Origin: Nyssa sinensis
Lineage: Eukaryota; Streptophyta; Magnoliopsida; Cornales; Nyssaceae
DNA length: 64,000 nucleotides
Direction: 5' to 3'
Assembly: GCA_008638375.1 (NCBI GenBank)
Contig: CM018047.1
Span: 51,344,679 to 51,408,678 of the forward strand
The notes beneath the pieces were generated by a model. It was not told the DNA's origin, made no database searches, and saw only the letters and a program-made list of their open reading frames with translations. The translations under genes and the position numbers were made by a program. Each line of letters begins with the position of its first letter. Position 1 is the first letter of the stretch. This document shows positions 1-13,246 of the stretch, piece after piece.

Positions 1-884
1 TCCCACTGTTTTAGTTCAGTCTGTTCCCTCTGTGCCACAGAGTTAAATTTCTGCTACCAATAATTTACAGTCACAACAGTCTCAGCTTTCAAATTCAATT
101 GTCAGCTTTCTGCCACAGCTTCTATTCAATCTGTTTCACCGTCTCAGCCCACTCGGTCCCCCTCTTTTTTTTCTATCCTTCTCTGTCTCTTTTTCTAAGG
201 TAACTGTTTCTTGGGCATGAAGCTTCCTTTTCACGGTGGCTACAACTGGACTATTGTTATTGGTCCGAATCTGTTTCAATTTGTTCTGGGTTTCTGTTCC
301 GAATCTGTTTCAATCTATTTTTTGCTTTTCTTTTTCTTTTTCCCTGTTTCTGTTCAGTCGGCTTCGATCTGTTTTCTTCTTCTCTCTGCGCTGCTCTGTT
401 CTACTCATTTTTCTTCTATTTTTATTACTCTGCTTTCTGATTTCTTTGGTGGAATGATGCTGCTTTATAGATCTGATTTCTGATTACTCCTCAGCCGCTG
501 ATTCTTTTCTATTTTCTCTTCTGCCTCTACGTCGCTTCTTCTCTTTTTGTTTTCTTCCCTTGCTTCAGCTACCATTTGTTCGATTTAATTTTTCTGTTCC
601 GCCGTTCCCTCTGATTTTTTTGGAGCTCTCTAGTTCTGCCTCCGCAAGTAGTGGTTCAGTCTCAGTCACAGCTACAGCCGCTGCCCCACATCCGGTCCCA
701 CCGTCTCAGACAACCGCACCACTGGTTCTGTCTTAGCCGCCATTCTGGTTTTGTCTCCTCCGCCTTGTCAACTTGGGTTCCATCTCCGTTTTAGCCCCAA
801 CGCCACCAAAGTACAGCAGTCCACGTCCAGATTTTGTCTGCAAACTCAAGTTGGTCTACCTTCCACCTTGAGTTTGAGAGGGGG
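1..884 (+). mobile_element. 3' internal part of a non-autonomous copia-type element
   Basis: This C/T-rich stretch has no convincing reading frame. It is placed in an LTR element because it ends in a polypurine tract (about 870-884, ending in GAGAGGGGG) that directly abuts an LTR starting TGTTAG at 885. The last 60 or so bases before that LTR closely match, in reverse complement, the polypurine-proximal part of the element at 62171-62235. The two are therefore the same family in opposite orientations. The 5' part lies outside the window. No gag or pol motif is visible, which suggests a non-autonomous derivative. Confidence 0.7.
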
Positions 885-1167
885 TGTTAGAAGTATATTA
901 GGGTTTTTATATATTATTGTGATATTAGGGTTAGGGTTAGCCGCCACAGTTTAAATGCTAGTGGGATTTAGGGTTTTATAGGTTGTTTCCTTTATTTCTA
1001 CTTTCCTTGTTCAGTCTTATGACTCTCCAATATAAGGAGATCTCTTGTATCGTTTTGACGATGAATTCAATATAATACAATGTAGTCTTTTGGGTTTTTC
1101 CGTTTTCTCTCTTCTCTTTTTCTTTTCTGTTTCTTGTTTATTTTATGTTATTCCGCCAAATCTAACA
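885..1167 (+). repeat. 3' LTR of the copia-type element (283 bp)
   Basis: It starts TGTTAG and ends CTAACA (a terminal inverted repeat), directly after a polypurine tract. Start and end both align with the reverse complement of the LTR at 61855-62170. Shared features are a GGGTTAGGGTTAGCC block near the start and a pyrimidine-rich block followed by CCAAATCTAACA at the end. The target duplication would be TGGAC (1168-1172), but its partner is off the window. Confidence 0.8.
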
Positions 1168-2948
1168 TGGACAACTAATTTGAATAATTTTTTTAGAAAA
1201 ACCATTTTTTCTTTCGAAATGGTAAGAAAACATTGAAAAACATGTGAGGAAAGGAAATTAAATTTTACATAAATATGAATTCATCTATTTCTATTCCTTT
1301 TTCCCTTTTTCTTTTCCTCATTGTTTCTGAGACCCTTAAGTGGCCTCTCTTCAGTCTTTGCAAGAGGCACGAGGCAAGAGAATCACATAAATGTATAGGG
1401 GTTGTCTAATGCCGAGGAATTGGTGACATGGAAGGGCTAAGTCCTCTCTTTGCTTGGAGCTGCAAAGAAATTGTGGAATCTGAAGTTTTCATTACTGTCA
1501 AAGTTTTAGCTAGAAATGTTTGTATGTTTTCTGTATGTTCTTTGTTCTTGCACAAGGGACAGGAGAGGAGGAGTTTTGTTGAGCATTCCTTGTTTTATAT
1601 GGTATCTTTGAAAGGAAACTTCCTAATAAAATTCAACATAACAGATAGTCTTTACAAACAGCCAAATTTTACTGTGTGATAATTTCCTTTGACATGGGAA
1701 ATTTACTTTTAATCAAGGTTTCAAGTAATTTTAACGGTCACGCTGACACGAACGTAAGTATAATAGATATAATGGAACGAACATGACTATCCAGAGCATG
1801 TTTCATCGCACAATCCTTAATAATTGTACCGATACACATGTTTTAATTACATAATTTCATATATATATATATTTGAGTTTTTATTTATTTTTGGTGAATT
1901 TTATGAAATTTATAAATATAATTTCATGCAAATAAAGAGTTTTATATTATTTTTTAACTCCCTGGAAACAAGATAAGTGTATTAATAATCACATTTCATC
2001 AATTTTATGTTTAGAAATGCACTAAAATATGAAAATAAATTAAATATATAAAGATTTAACACTAAACCATATAGAAATTACATTGACATTTAAACTAAAA
2101 AAATCATTTGTCATCAAATTTTTCTTATCAAGCAAATGTTAAAAATTGGAGTGGGCCCAAGTAGGAGATTTATATTAAAGGATTTTAGAAAACAATAAAC
2201 AATCAAAAAGAAAAAAGGAGAAAATATTTTTAAAACCAATAATATTAATATTAAATGAAAAAAAAAGAGGAAAAAAAAAAAAAACAATCCAGCGGCTGCG
2301 GCCCACTCTAGTTCCCACAGGCCCACACATATAGGCAATGCTACAAACACAATAATATTAAGGAAGAGAAATAGGTTATTTATAAAGTGTTTAATTAAGT
2401 GAAGGTTTAATTTAAAATATTGTATTTTAAGAAGTCTCTCAATATTTTGGTAGGCAAAGAAACTGATTTAGGATGAGATTCTGTCTGCAAGAAAGTTGTA
2501 ACGAATGATGACTGGTAGACCAATAAAATACAAGTTTGGTGTTGCAACGCTATCCAAATGCTACAAAGTTTAGGGGAAAAAGGCCTACTTAGGTTGGATG
2601 ATATGAAATATCTTCTTCGAGATATTGTTGGTACAGGTGCTTATATATGCATGGGCATCATCGTCATCATCAGGTGTTGGCCTAATTTCTTAGGGGCTCT
2701 GTTAGTTGCCGATGACACTTACTATCCCTCTACAGATGATATCCTTGCTGCTAATGGTCGTCCTATTGTTAATATTCCAATGACGATCTCAATACACCAA
2801 ATCCTATGCAACAAAACTTGGAGGACTTGCTACTGATAATAACTATCTAACTCCAACATTCGCTCTCAATTTTCAGTGTTTAACATTTAAGCCCACATGA
2901 TATAACATTAATTCATAGCATTAAAATAGAGAGAAGATTAGTCATTGA
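1168..2948. other. No recognisable gene
   Basis: AT-rich intergenic DNA. A 92-residue open frame at 2558-2836 (+) matches no family I recognise and has no supporting splice or promoter context. Other frames are short and of low complexity. Confidence 0.6.
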
Positions 2949-3004
2949 TATATATACATATCTATATCTATATCTATATCTATATCTATATCTATATCTA
3001 TATA
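2949..3004. repeat. (CTATAT)n microsatellite
   Basis: About eight copies of a hexamer, CTATAT. It is followed by TACTACTTATAAATG, which resembles the start of a plant Helitron. Confidence 0.85.
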
Positions 3005-3785
3005 CTACTTATAAATGTATAGATCTTCTTATCTATTTTTTTTAAAAGTGTTTTACACTTTTACTTGACAAAAATAACCATTTTATTTAATTATTAGGAC
3101 AAAAATGTCCTGCCCTTTCCTATCCCACTCTCTTCTCTGCGACCTTTCATCTGTGAATACCGAGAAACCGAGAAACCGAGAAAAAGGAGCAGGGAATTGG
3201 CCCTGCTCAAGAATAGGCAATGAAATTCAGTGTCATTACTACAAACACTTTGAGGTTCATTTTTTATGTCATTGTTACCGTCGTCACCAATGGTCCAATT
3301 ACTTTCCTGCGACGCGAAGCTTCTTTCTTGAGCTTCTTCTTCGCTATTCTCTTCCAATTCATCTGCATCTAAAATCTCAAACCCATAAAATTGGTGAGTC
3401 ATCTCAATACACATATGGGGCAGTTTCATATATGTTGTATAACTATAATAATAACCATGAATATGATCCACATTTAAACAATCGCCCATTAAATTCGCCG
3501 GTTGTTCATCTTCTTGCTGTTTTTTTTTTCCATACAATGAGAATGTTAAAAGATGGGAAAAAAATCTAAGAGAGAGAAAGAGTTTGCGAGAGAGATAGAG
3601 AGTACATGGTGAGGAAGGGACGGTGGAGGAGGATACAGCATGCTGCGGAGGGCGTCATGGAACTTCGTCGTCTCTCTTCCCTGTGCATATCGGTGAAAGA
3701 AAACACTACTCCAATTACCCTTAGGAGAGCGTAGCCGCATGCTCAAGAGGGAATGTTATTAGTTTTGAAGCCCAAAGTCGCGACA

Positions 3786-6700
3786 GATATGCTGAAACAA
3801 GACAGAGATATTACCACCAGGCAAATTGCTACATTCGGCTTTTTCCTCGCCCCTCTCTGGTTTATAACAGAGGTTTCTTCTTTCTCTAATACTTCCTTGT
3901 ATGCTACTTTGCATTTATAGATATATATCTGTCATTCTGCACACTTTGTTGCATAATTTATACTAAAGATTGATGGTGTTTGCAAACCAGTCTACATTGT
4001 GTATGCAGTTGAACTGTTCTATTAGGATGACAGATTTCCCTCAATGTTATTTATTTAGACATACCATTTCTAAAAGTAAATTTAGTTTATCGAATTGCGC
4101 TACTATTTGGGATTTTGCTTCTTTGTGCGGAAACAGAATTATAAGTATTCATTATTGTTGTTTTTGCTTTCTACAGTATTTTAGCTAATGCAGCACTTGC
4201 ACGAACAAGCGTTGCCATGACAACAGTATTGTTCTCAACTACAGGACCTTTCACTCTTTTCATCGGTGCATTCCTGGGACAAGACACTGTATAGGAAAAG
4301 TAGTTTCTGTCTATGTCACAATGGTTGGTGTTGCCATGACAACAGTAGGGAAGACTTGGACCACAGATGATTCAGAATCAAGCGCTTCTGCATATGTGTT
4401 TTCCATGATTTTTGCAAGTGTGTTTAAATCAAACTTTACATTGACACAATTTTAGTACTTTTATCAGCAATTATAGGCATTATAAGATTAGCAGAAAAAA
4501 GGAATCAGAATTTTTTTGCATATTTTAATACAAGTAAAATGTACATTGACAAATGCATCACAAAATCGTCATGAAGAGTGACTGATTGTATATATAATGG
4601 AAATTGTATGCAACAATGTTACATATTTTGGCATCTTTTTCTTTTATTTTTTGTGTTTTGATCTTCTTCTTTTTTTGCTTGAATTTTTTGTGTATGTTAT
4701 TGAATCAGCAACTAATGATAGGTGTTTTTTGCATTCAGAAATGGGAATTATCTTCTGTTGGGTTATGTTTTTGGTCTTCTCTCGGCTATGATCGATGGAC
4801 TATTTACTGGTAAATTCTTGTTCTTTTGTTCAAAGGGTATGTATCTAATTTTCCTAGATGGGTCATAATGATAGTATTAAATGTGAAAATTGCTCTACCA
4901 CAGTGTTGCTCAAGAAGTAAGTGGATGAAGAAGGTGAAAAGGTTGATATGCAAAAGACTCAAGGACCACAAGATATTTGCTCTCAAATTGAGAGGGAATT
5001 TCTTCTTGAAGTTGGAAAAGCTGAGGAACTTGCCAAGGTTGTTGAGCTGGGTATGGCTTTGATGTCATGATTTTACCAACTAATGTTGAAAGTCTTCCCT
5101 CCTTTTTTCATTTGTCCTTATTGATAATATGATGCTGATATAGATCCCACTGCATATGTATTATAGCCTATAGATTCAAACATTTTCCTTTTTGTTCTTA
5201 CCATCCTTCTAGGTCACTAAATTTTAATGCCTAATATTTCTTGCTTGTATTGTAAACCAATATGACTTGATAAATTTTCAAATCTTAAATTTTGTTTTTC
5301 TGACATATTGTGATTTGTGTACAATAAAATGAGTTAGTTCATCCTATACAAAATAACAAGATAACAAAATAATTTGAATAGATATCAATAATTTAATTCA
5401 TATAGTACAAACTATATTTTGCTTGTATGATTACTGAGAGTATTATCTTGTGGTTGAAGAGATGCATGTCAACCAAATGAGTTATTTGTTTAAGTTTTTG
5501 TATCAACAAACTAATAGCTGTATTATTAGGAAATATGGAGCTATATCCCTGTATTTGTCTCTGTTTTCATGGAAGAGAGTTTGGATCTCTCCTAGATCCT
5601 TATTGCCATGACCGCTTTCATGAATATACTGATACATATATGCATATATGGATTGGGGTGTGGGTTTGCATGTGACAATATGAAAGTAGCTCTCATGGTT
5701 CAGTTTGGTAGAAATTAAATAATTATACAAGTTTTGTTGTCATGGTTTCAGGAAATACGGAGATGCCAGGCGCAATGGAGACAATTTTTCAGTCTGCCCT
5801 TGCTTTGGGCAGAAATGGGGCTGTAAGTATTCATATCATATCCTTGCACTGAAATGATGCATTCCATATTTCATTCGTAGTGGTAAATCTAACCTTCCTA
5901 CTGGAAAAAAGGCTGAGCGATAGAGACGGGGTGGGGGGGATTCAATTTATAATGTTGTGCTCTTCATTTCTTTGTCAGAATGCCCAAGCGACCCTAGAAG
6001 ATAGACTTGGTCTATCCCCCGGGCATGCATGCAGTCCCTATACAGTTGACGTAGTACAGAAGGTACTAAAATGATCCTATGAGTCGTCTACCTCAATTAC
6101 ATTTAAAAAAAATATTAAATAAATTAGTACTTTGACATGCCTTTAGATATACATTTAAATTTAAATTAGTACATTTAAATTTTCATGTGTTTATTATTCT
6201 TTGAACATAAGGAAAATAAATTTAGTGCAATTGTGGAACAGGTATAAGATTAGTATAATAGGGCTGTGACGGGTAAGGATTTTTTTTTAAGTTGGACGGG
6301 TTTGGAATAGGGGTGCCCTATCCTATACCTACCCTATTGACATCCCTACTAACTGTGATTGTGACCACTTTCTAAGAATGAGATGTTAGTTTCCAATACA
6401 TCTCCCAATTTCAAATGCCTGCCCCTACCAAGAATATAATTAAGCACTGTTATACAGAACTCCATATATTTAAGCCACAACTTGGGCTCTTGCTTTCCAT
6501 TGTTTGACAGTGTTCTTTATTTGGTGTGTTAGCTACAAGCCAGGCTGATATATATGTATCTGTATATTTTGTTAATTTTTTTCATATAATTGTTTTGACA
6601 TTCATTATATGACTGAATGCATTTTGCTGTCTTTTTTTCAATGTGGCCTCTAACTGCCCTAGGCATTGAACCCAAATTTACAATCCCGCATACTGCTAAA

Positions 6701-6980
6701 GTAGAGGAAGTTGTCATTGCCAATAGTATTATTGGAAATGTTCTCTCTGACTATTTCTGGTATGCCAGAAAAAGAAAATTCTCAACTTTTTCTTAAGCAG
6801 CAATGTTTTTTTAATCTTATAACTAGAATTGATGATACTTTCAGGGCACTAGGTGTTGTTTGGACCACACCACTGGTGGCTGCAATAGGCGAGTCCCTCA
6901 CGATACCATTGGCAATGTTGGCGGACATGATCATCCATCATCGACACTACTCAGTAGTTTATATTATTGGCTCAGCCCAG
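3786..6980 (+). pseudogene. Broken EamA/SLC35F-type transporter gene
   Basis: Five exon-like pieces on the plus strand match the plant EamA-like (SLC35F5/THI74-type) membrane transporters, in the right order. They are 3786-3872 (ATFGFFLAPLWFITE), 4177-about 4420 (ALARTSVAMTTV, FIGAFLGQD, then GKTWTTDDSES), about 4903-4956 (EEGEKVDMQK), 6644-6759 (ALGIEPKFTIPHTAKVEEV) and 6845-6980 (TTPLVAAIGESLTIPLAML, YIIGSAQ). Several borders keep correct GT/AG sites and phase. The gene is disabled. An extra T near 4186 shifts the frame at the start of exon 2, a second frameshift lies near 4290 after GQD, and TAA at 4918-4920 interrupts exon 3. The N-terminal exons and the last exon are missing. Exon 3 runs into sequence of another gene. 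Known members are multi-pass drug/metabolite-type transporters; this copy cannot make one. Confidence 0.8.
4921..5822 (+). pseudogene. Two exons of an unrecognised gene inside the transporter pseudogene
   Basis: After the transporter motif VDMQK the open frame continues to 5050 as an unrelated sequence (CSQIEREFLLEVGKAEELAK...). A phase-1 GT donor at 5051 pairs with a CAG acceptor at 5749-5751. The next piece, 5752-5822, joins in frame (NTEMPGAMETIFQSALALGR) and ends at a GTAAGT donor. Correct splice borders and sensible protein sequence argue for real captured exons. I do not recognise the family. A possible third exon follows a CAG acceptor near 5979 (ATLEDRLGLSPG). They sit between transporter exons 3 and 4, where the family has no such sequence. 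The whole locus is therefore a chimera. Confidence 0.5.
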
Positions 6981-8353
6981 GTACATCTGCTTAGCCAAAA
7001 ATAGTGTTTGGTTCCATAGAAAATGATCAGGTTTAATTAGGCAAGTGACCAAACTGGTGACCAATATCACATTATTGCCACTGCTTGTACAGAAGGCTTT
7101 TGATACTGGCATTCTTTCTAACCACCAGCAAAGGCAGAACCAATCCAAAAATAGTGTTTATTTCCATAGAAAATGACCAAGTTCAATAAGGAAAGTGACC
7201 AATATCAAATTACTACTGCTTATATAAAAGGCTTTGTGGTTGAAGATTGAAGAGCAAGAAGCAGAAATAGGGATTCTATACGATGATGAACTCATCATTA
7301 GGCAGTCAGAGAATGAAGAAGACACAAGTGTGATTACTATGAATTGCCTTGATAAGACTGGATTGGGTTGTGATCTTTGCCACCTCATCCTCTTCTTTGG
7401 CTTGAGCATTGTCAGAGTTGGTATACCCAAATGAATCTCCCTATGTGTGTTTAATTTCTTATTCACAAGTCAAGGGTTTCTGTTATTCTCTCTCTCTAAA
7501 ATTTTGTAAACTAAGATATGGGTATTTGAGATTTTGGTGAGTTTTTCTTTAATTTGACTTTCTCGAAAATGGTTCTTGCTCTCTCTCTCTCCCTAAATTT
7601 TGCTGAAATAGTTCCTGGGTATTTAGGATTATTATTGTTTGTTTCTTTGATTCGATGTTAAAGACATGAAAATTGGTGTTAAATGGCCCTGTCTTTAGAA
7701 TTTTGTTGAACAAGTTATGGGTGTACATGTTTGGGGATTTTGTTGTCTCTTTTATAGTGTTGATACAAATGTGTCTACGAATGGGAAATGGTGCTACATA
7801 GTGTTCTGGGTCATTGGAAAACCTTCTACTAGATGGGGTCTATTGAAGAAGAGACTAATAGGGGTATGCCCTTCTTGTTCTTCGATCTGCTTCTAGGATG
7901 TCCTTTTGCCGATCCGAATTGATGCCACCCAAGCCCCCTGATGTGTTCCTCTTGAAGTTCTGTTGTCAGGACAGAAGAGGCTTGTTACATGGTAATTTAT
8001 TATGTTCATAGTTTGTTTCTGGTAGTTTTACTTGACTGTTTGTTTGTGAAATTGTCTTGTGGGTTTGATTTGAATTGCTTGGTTTGAGAATCATTTTTTC
8101 CAATTCAGTCTCAGTAATCAAAGGAGCACTGGGAATTACATGATTTTCTTTTCTATAATAAATAGCTATTTTGGGTATGAATTCTTCTAATTCGCCCTCC
8201 TTCCTTTATGCTGTTTGTTTGCTACTTGATTATTGAGTTTTGGAGATATTTTGGTCAAACATAGATCACTGAATGGGAAGAGAAAGAAAGAGTTCATTTT
8301 TTCCCACTAAAACAAAATCAAACTCCAACTTACCTCTTCAATATAAGGCCTTG
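6981..8353. other. No recognisable gene
   Basis: Intergenic DNA with short open frames (for example 7234-7434 on + and 7158-7466 on -) that show no family motif. Pyrimidine-rich CTCTCT runs occur near 7485 and 7580. Confidence 0.5.
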
Positions 8354-8563
8354 ATCAAATATTTGAATGCAATAAGCCCGAGACTCCACTTGGAAAATAA
8401 TGTAATCAGATATAGCCTCTATTAAATGAGAAAGAAGAGCCCTCAATCCATGTGGTGCTGTATGGCACATGTTCTTTATGGTTGTATACGTGCGAGTTGT
8501 ACCCCCTTCTACTATATATGTTGCAATTGTCCAAGGTGCTCCCACAAAATCCAGAACTGCAGC
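8354..8563 (-). pseudogene. Uroporphyrinogen decarboxylase fragment
   Basis: The minus-strand frame reads [20 protein letters not shown], then [26 protein letters not shown] and YCIQIFD. This is the core of plant uroporphyrinogen decarboxylase, the plastid haem/chlorophyll enzyme that converts uroporphyrinogen III to coproporphyrinogen III. Only about 70 residues are present; the enzyme is about 340-400 residues. Upstream and downstream sequence does not match the family. After IFD the expected SWGG is replaced by unrelated residues and a GTAAGT-like site. It is an isolated captured or relic exon and cannot encode an enzyme. Confidence 0.85.
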
Positions 8564-8972
8564 TCGCTCCCGCATGATTTGTTCTCTCTCTTCTCCAGTC
8601 GATTGCAACAACCACTAGCGACACTACTTCTCTCTTCTCCATTGGTCGCGATACCTTATCAGTTATCACCATCGGCTCCTCCCATCCTTTGTTATCACTG
8701 GCACAATTGGATTTCTAATTAGGGACAACTCTTTGGATACCTCACCACCATGAATCCTAGAATCATGTTCTTGCATGAATGGATTTGTAATTGGAATCAT
8801 AAAAAGATGAATGTTTGGATACCTCACCACCATGGGTCGTCAAATCATGTTTCAATAGATGGGGTTTTGGGAAAGAAATCCGAAGTTTCCTAACGAATAC
8901 CCAAGTGAACGTATAACCCAGGTGATGTTTAATATTAAAAGAAACATGATTAATTATGATCACTTTGTAACC

Positions 8973-9096
8973 CATGAGATTTGTGTCTTGGTTGTAGGTT
9001 TTCTTGGCTAATTTGTTTTTCATATGTTAGTTGCCATGAAATTTGTGTCCTGGTAGTAGGTTTTCTTGGGTAATTTGTTTTTCAAATGTTAGTTAA
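8973..9096. repeat. Short tandem duplication, 62-bp unit
   Basis: Two adjacent copies of a 62-bp segment starting CATGAGATTTGTGTC and CATGAAATTTGTGTC respectively, differing at several bases. Confidence 0.75.
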
Positions 9097-9446
9097 AAGG
9101 ATTCCACTTGTGTGAGTTTTTGTTTTCCTCTTTTTTTGTAGGGAGTTTTGACAATTTTTACATGAATACATCTCAATGCATACATCTCGATGTAGAAGCT
9201 TCAACATGATTGGCATGAAATTGCTCTAATGTGACTTGAAATTTAAGTGCCTTGAATTGTTTTCTTATTGTTGGCACAAGTTAATATCATCTTCAAAACA
9301 ACTCCATTTGATTTTCACTTTGGGCACATCTAACCGAAAAATAAGTTACATCCCATTAATGACTCAATGTTGACATGATTTTGTTTTTATTTTTGTGCAG
9401 CTATGCATTGCTGTTCTACCACATAAGTTTTGGGCTTTTATTGGAA

Positions 9447-10531
9447 CTAGTTGTAATGCACGTGCATTGCACGTGAATAATTTATACATTTAGATAGGAT
9501 AATAAACAATTTAATCACATCATTGCATACAACATTTTTGTTTATATTTTTCAAGACATTGAGTAAAAAAATGAGTTACAATATATGCAACATACATTTT
9601 GCATTTGTGCATGAATTTTCTATTCTAACATCGCTAGAGAGTGACATATGACTCATGAGGAGATCTTGAATGATCCAAATATTTTGTCACATTTAAGAAG
9701 CAAAAGTGCTTGAATTCGATCTGTTATTCAACTAAAAACATAAATAAATGAAAGATGGTACATAGTATCAGAAATATATTACTTCCATGAAACAATGTAA
9801 TTGTTTTAGTAAGGCTTCATGTGCTTAGCCTATACATTTGGAAAACAAAAAGAGACTATTTCTTGAAATTTGGCTTCAATTACTTCTTTGTATTCAACAT
9901 TCTTATTTGGGTGCCATGGCAAAGCAAGTTTCTTGTAGCAAAAAGCTCTTAGTTTCGACCATCAAGCACATTTTTCCATGGACAATTCCATGTCGAGGTC
10001 TAAAGATTTGTAAATAAGATGTATGTCAACTACTGTGGGTAGAGTCAAGGAACAAAAGGATTTCAACTCGAAAACCAGAACAATTACTACTAAAGAAGTC
10101 ATGAATACGTGGAAACAAAGGCAACTCCACGGAGCACTAAATATGCTACCCAAAAAAATAGTTTTTTTTTTTTTTTTTTTTAAATGTAGACACAAGTATC
10201 AATAAGAATGTTATTGTTGTTCTTGTAGTGGAAGGAGTTTACAGGTAGGCCACAAAAGTCAAAGGCCATAATGGAAAGCAAAATAATCACAAGCTTATTG
10301 TCAGATGGGAGTTTCAATCATGAAATATAATATGTATTGGTCAATGTTCTCGAAACAAAAAGTAAAATGACACTAGGGTTTTCAACACTAACATTTATGT
10401 TTTGTTTCAGGCTCCTAGAAAAAGCTAACATTTTGAAGTAAGAACTTTGAAACATAGACCATCGACATAGTTTGTGATGTTCACATTATGATGGCATGGA
10501 CCATTACGTAATTCAACCCATCCACTTGCAT
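9447..10531 (-). mobile_element. Helitron 3' segment, minus orientation
   Basis: Read on the minus strand the segment ends with a CACGTGC-loop-GCACGTG hairpin, then CATTACAA and CTAG, followed by host T. This is the classic Helitron 3' terminus (a hairpin a few bases before CTRR, insertion before T). The whole segment matches 28109-29180 in inverted orientation, with scattered substitutions and small indels. Homology stops near 10531; the true 5' TC end is not identified. No Rep/helicase gene is present, so it is non-autonomous. Confidence 0.75.
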
Positions 10532-11555
10532 ATAACATATCAAATTAGCACATAAATAGGAGATATTCATATATGTTTGCTAAAGTTAAATAGTGAACAA
10601 TTAACAAATGATGAGTTAATGGCAGAGCTTTACAGAGAATTGATTGGCCAAGATAAGAAAGACTCGCATGTACCACGAACAATTTTCCAATGCCTGAAAC
10701 AAAAGGTGAATTGTAGCAATTGAGTTGCCAAGCTTCCCTGAACCATTATCTTTCATGATGTGAAAATTCAAAATGGCATAACAACATCAAACTATAGCTT
10801 AATCAATTCTAAATCTCCACCCCATAAATAAAAAATTTAAGGTCTGTACACCATAAAAATAGAATTTAAAGCAAAGGGAGCTTATCTGAGCCATACTTAA
10901 GCCGCATAGCCCTTGTAATGGAGAGAACAAGGAAAGAAATGAGCTACTAATCATTTGTGGCAAAGGTTAGAGTATTCAAAAAGGTTAACCAAAAACAAGC
11001 AGTTTCATTACTAAAACATAACTAAGGGGAGTCTAGAAGGAAACTTCACATACCTTCAGAAGGGCTTCCATTTTATTTTCTTCAACATATTTTAGCATGA
11101 ATTGAAGATGTTTCCAACAAAAATAATTGACCAAATTACATGATACCAGATTCAAAATTTTTTTTGCATGCAAATGATATGATGAAGATGCGTAAATGCA
11201 AGAGCCCAGAGAATATTACCAAAAACCCAGATGGCAAGCTTAATATAGGATTTATATGCTCCCCGATAGTGTAACATTTTCCCTAGACTCACCTTAAAAG
11301 AATTAGTCCTTTAAACTTATACTACCTTGAAACTTTGAAAAAAGCAATGAATATGAACTAAAATTGTCTGGTTACATATGTCATTGAACTAAATAAATAT
11401 AAACATGAAAGATCCTACAAAGCTCTATACTAAGAAAGGAATCCAAATCAGTGTTACTTTCAAATGATCCCTCTTGTTCTCGTTGTTTGGCATCAGTTCC
11501 ATATGTAGCCTACTCCCTAGAAGCAATTGAGCTTTGTATCTCTACATCACAAAAA
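10532..11555. other. No recognisable gene
   Basis: AT-rich intergenic sequence between the Helitron and the LTR nest. It may include the 5' part of the Helitron. Confidence 0.5.
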
Positions 11556-13205
11556 AAGGATGTCACGCCCCAAATTTCCACGAACCCGGGGAGTGAATGA
11601 GAAACGAAATAAAGAAAAGGAAACAAAAGACAATCTAAATGGATTCAATTAAACATGCATTCCTTTCTTTCAATACATAAACACATAAAATACATTCCAT
11701 AGACATATTGTTCACATTAGTTGGGCTTAAGCCCTTACATCTCAAAATATGCCCCAAGGGCCAATTATGCTTCTAAGTTTATTTCCCTCTTTTCTTCAAG
11801 ACTTCATCGAGTCTCATGCACCAAGGGCGTCATCTATAATATGGTATCCCACGAATAGGTCAGCTCAATTGCTGGTATAATATAATGTTAATGCAAGGAA
11901 CAAAATTAAGGCGTGGCATGTGCAAGTGTACAATTACATCTACATGTCATTCAATTCACCCATACAATGTACTGACAAGATTCAGAACATATTCGTACAA
12001 ACTCTATACCACCTCTATGAATTCATTGATACAATGTTATGAAAATATGCGTGACACACCCATGCAACTCTATGCCACACCCATGTCTTGTTTTCAGAAC
12101 ACATCCGATGGACCCTGAGTACCAACACCCGTTCACAGAACACATCCGTTGGATTCTGGACACCAATGCAATGGCCAATTTTGGGTTTTTCACTATAGGA
12201 TCTGCACCCTCATAATGCATAGCACCACGTGCTCAACCCACACTATGCTTTCAAGGAATCACACTATGCCAATATGCCTTGATTCCACCATGCAATAATG
12301 TAATCTCAACTCAATATTTTATCAACACATGAAGTGTGCTTTAAGTAATGCACAATCTACTTAAAGCAACAATGACATTAAATCACAACACTTCTTCCAC
12401 AAGTCTGTATATCATGAACAATCAATCTAAATACATGCTCGGTTCACACGTTCACAATCTTAACAATTTTTTCAAAAACATAAGTCACACACTGTGCCAA
12501 CACATGGAATATACATATAGCCATGATCCAAAGTTATCATTTAACCAAACTTTCAAGGAGATAATAAGAAAACACATAAGCACGTAAACAATCGAACAAA
12601 CATATGGATCATTAAGTCATCATGGAAATTACTCCTAAACTTAATCCTGTTTCTTACTTAGCAAAATATCATACCTGATGTGTAGAGACTCGAAAAATGA
12701 GGGCAAATTTTTCATTTTTTATTTTTGACGGTAGGACATTTTGCATGCACGGTTTTGTCAGTAAAGCCCGGTTTTGCCGGTAAAGCATCTAAATGCGTCA
12801 GTTCACCGTTTGACATGTTTAGAAGCATATTTAGAATGTGTCATAGAAGAGAAATATTCTTAAAATATTGTGAGGTAACCACTGTATGAATTTCAGCAAA
12901 AACGAAAACAGTTTCTGAAATTGGACAAAAAGGGCACTCGGGTGACCCGGGTGGAAACGGCCAAAAACCGACCTCAAAAGAAAATGTTTCCTTCTAAAAG
13001 TTTTCATTTAAAATAATTTTTTGAACATTGGCTAAAACAAAATTTCGAATTGAAGTGTTTAGGAATGGGTTATAGAGTAACGGGTTCCGAGCTCATTAAG
13101 GGCAAAATGGTCAATTTTCCTTAACCCTTTGGTCCCTCACTATAAATAGGACACTTAGACACACATTTATATAGAATTCATTCTGTATATGCAGCAGGTC
13201 ACATT

Positions 13206-13246
<41 letters not shown>

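Noticed and set aside
922..942. Telomere-like GGGTTAGGGTTAG
   Set aside because: Only two units, and it is part of the LTR that recurs at 61855-62170.
3105..3746. Overlapping open frames of 154 and 147 residues
   Set aside because: No recognised motif on either strand; possibly the former upstream region of the transporter pseudogene.
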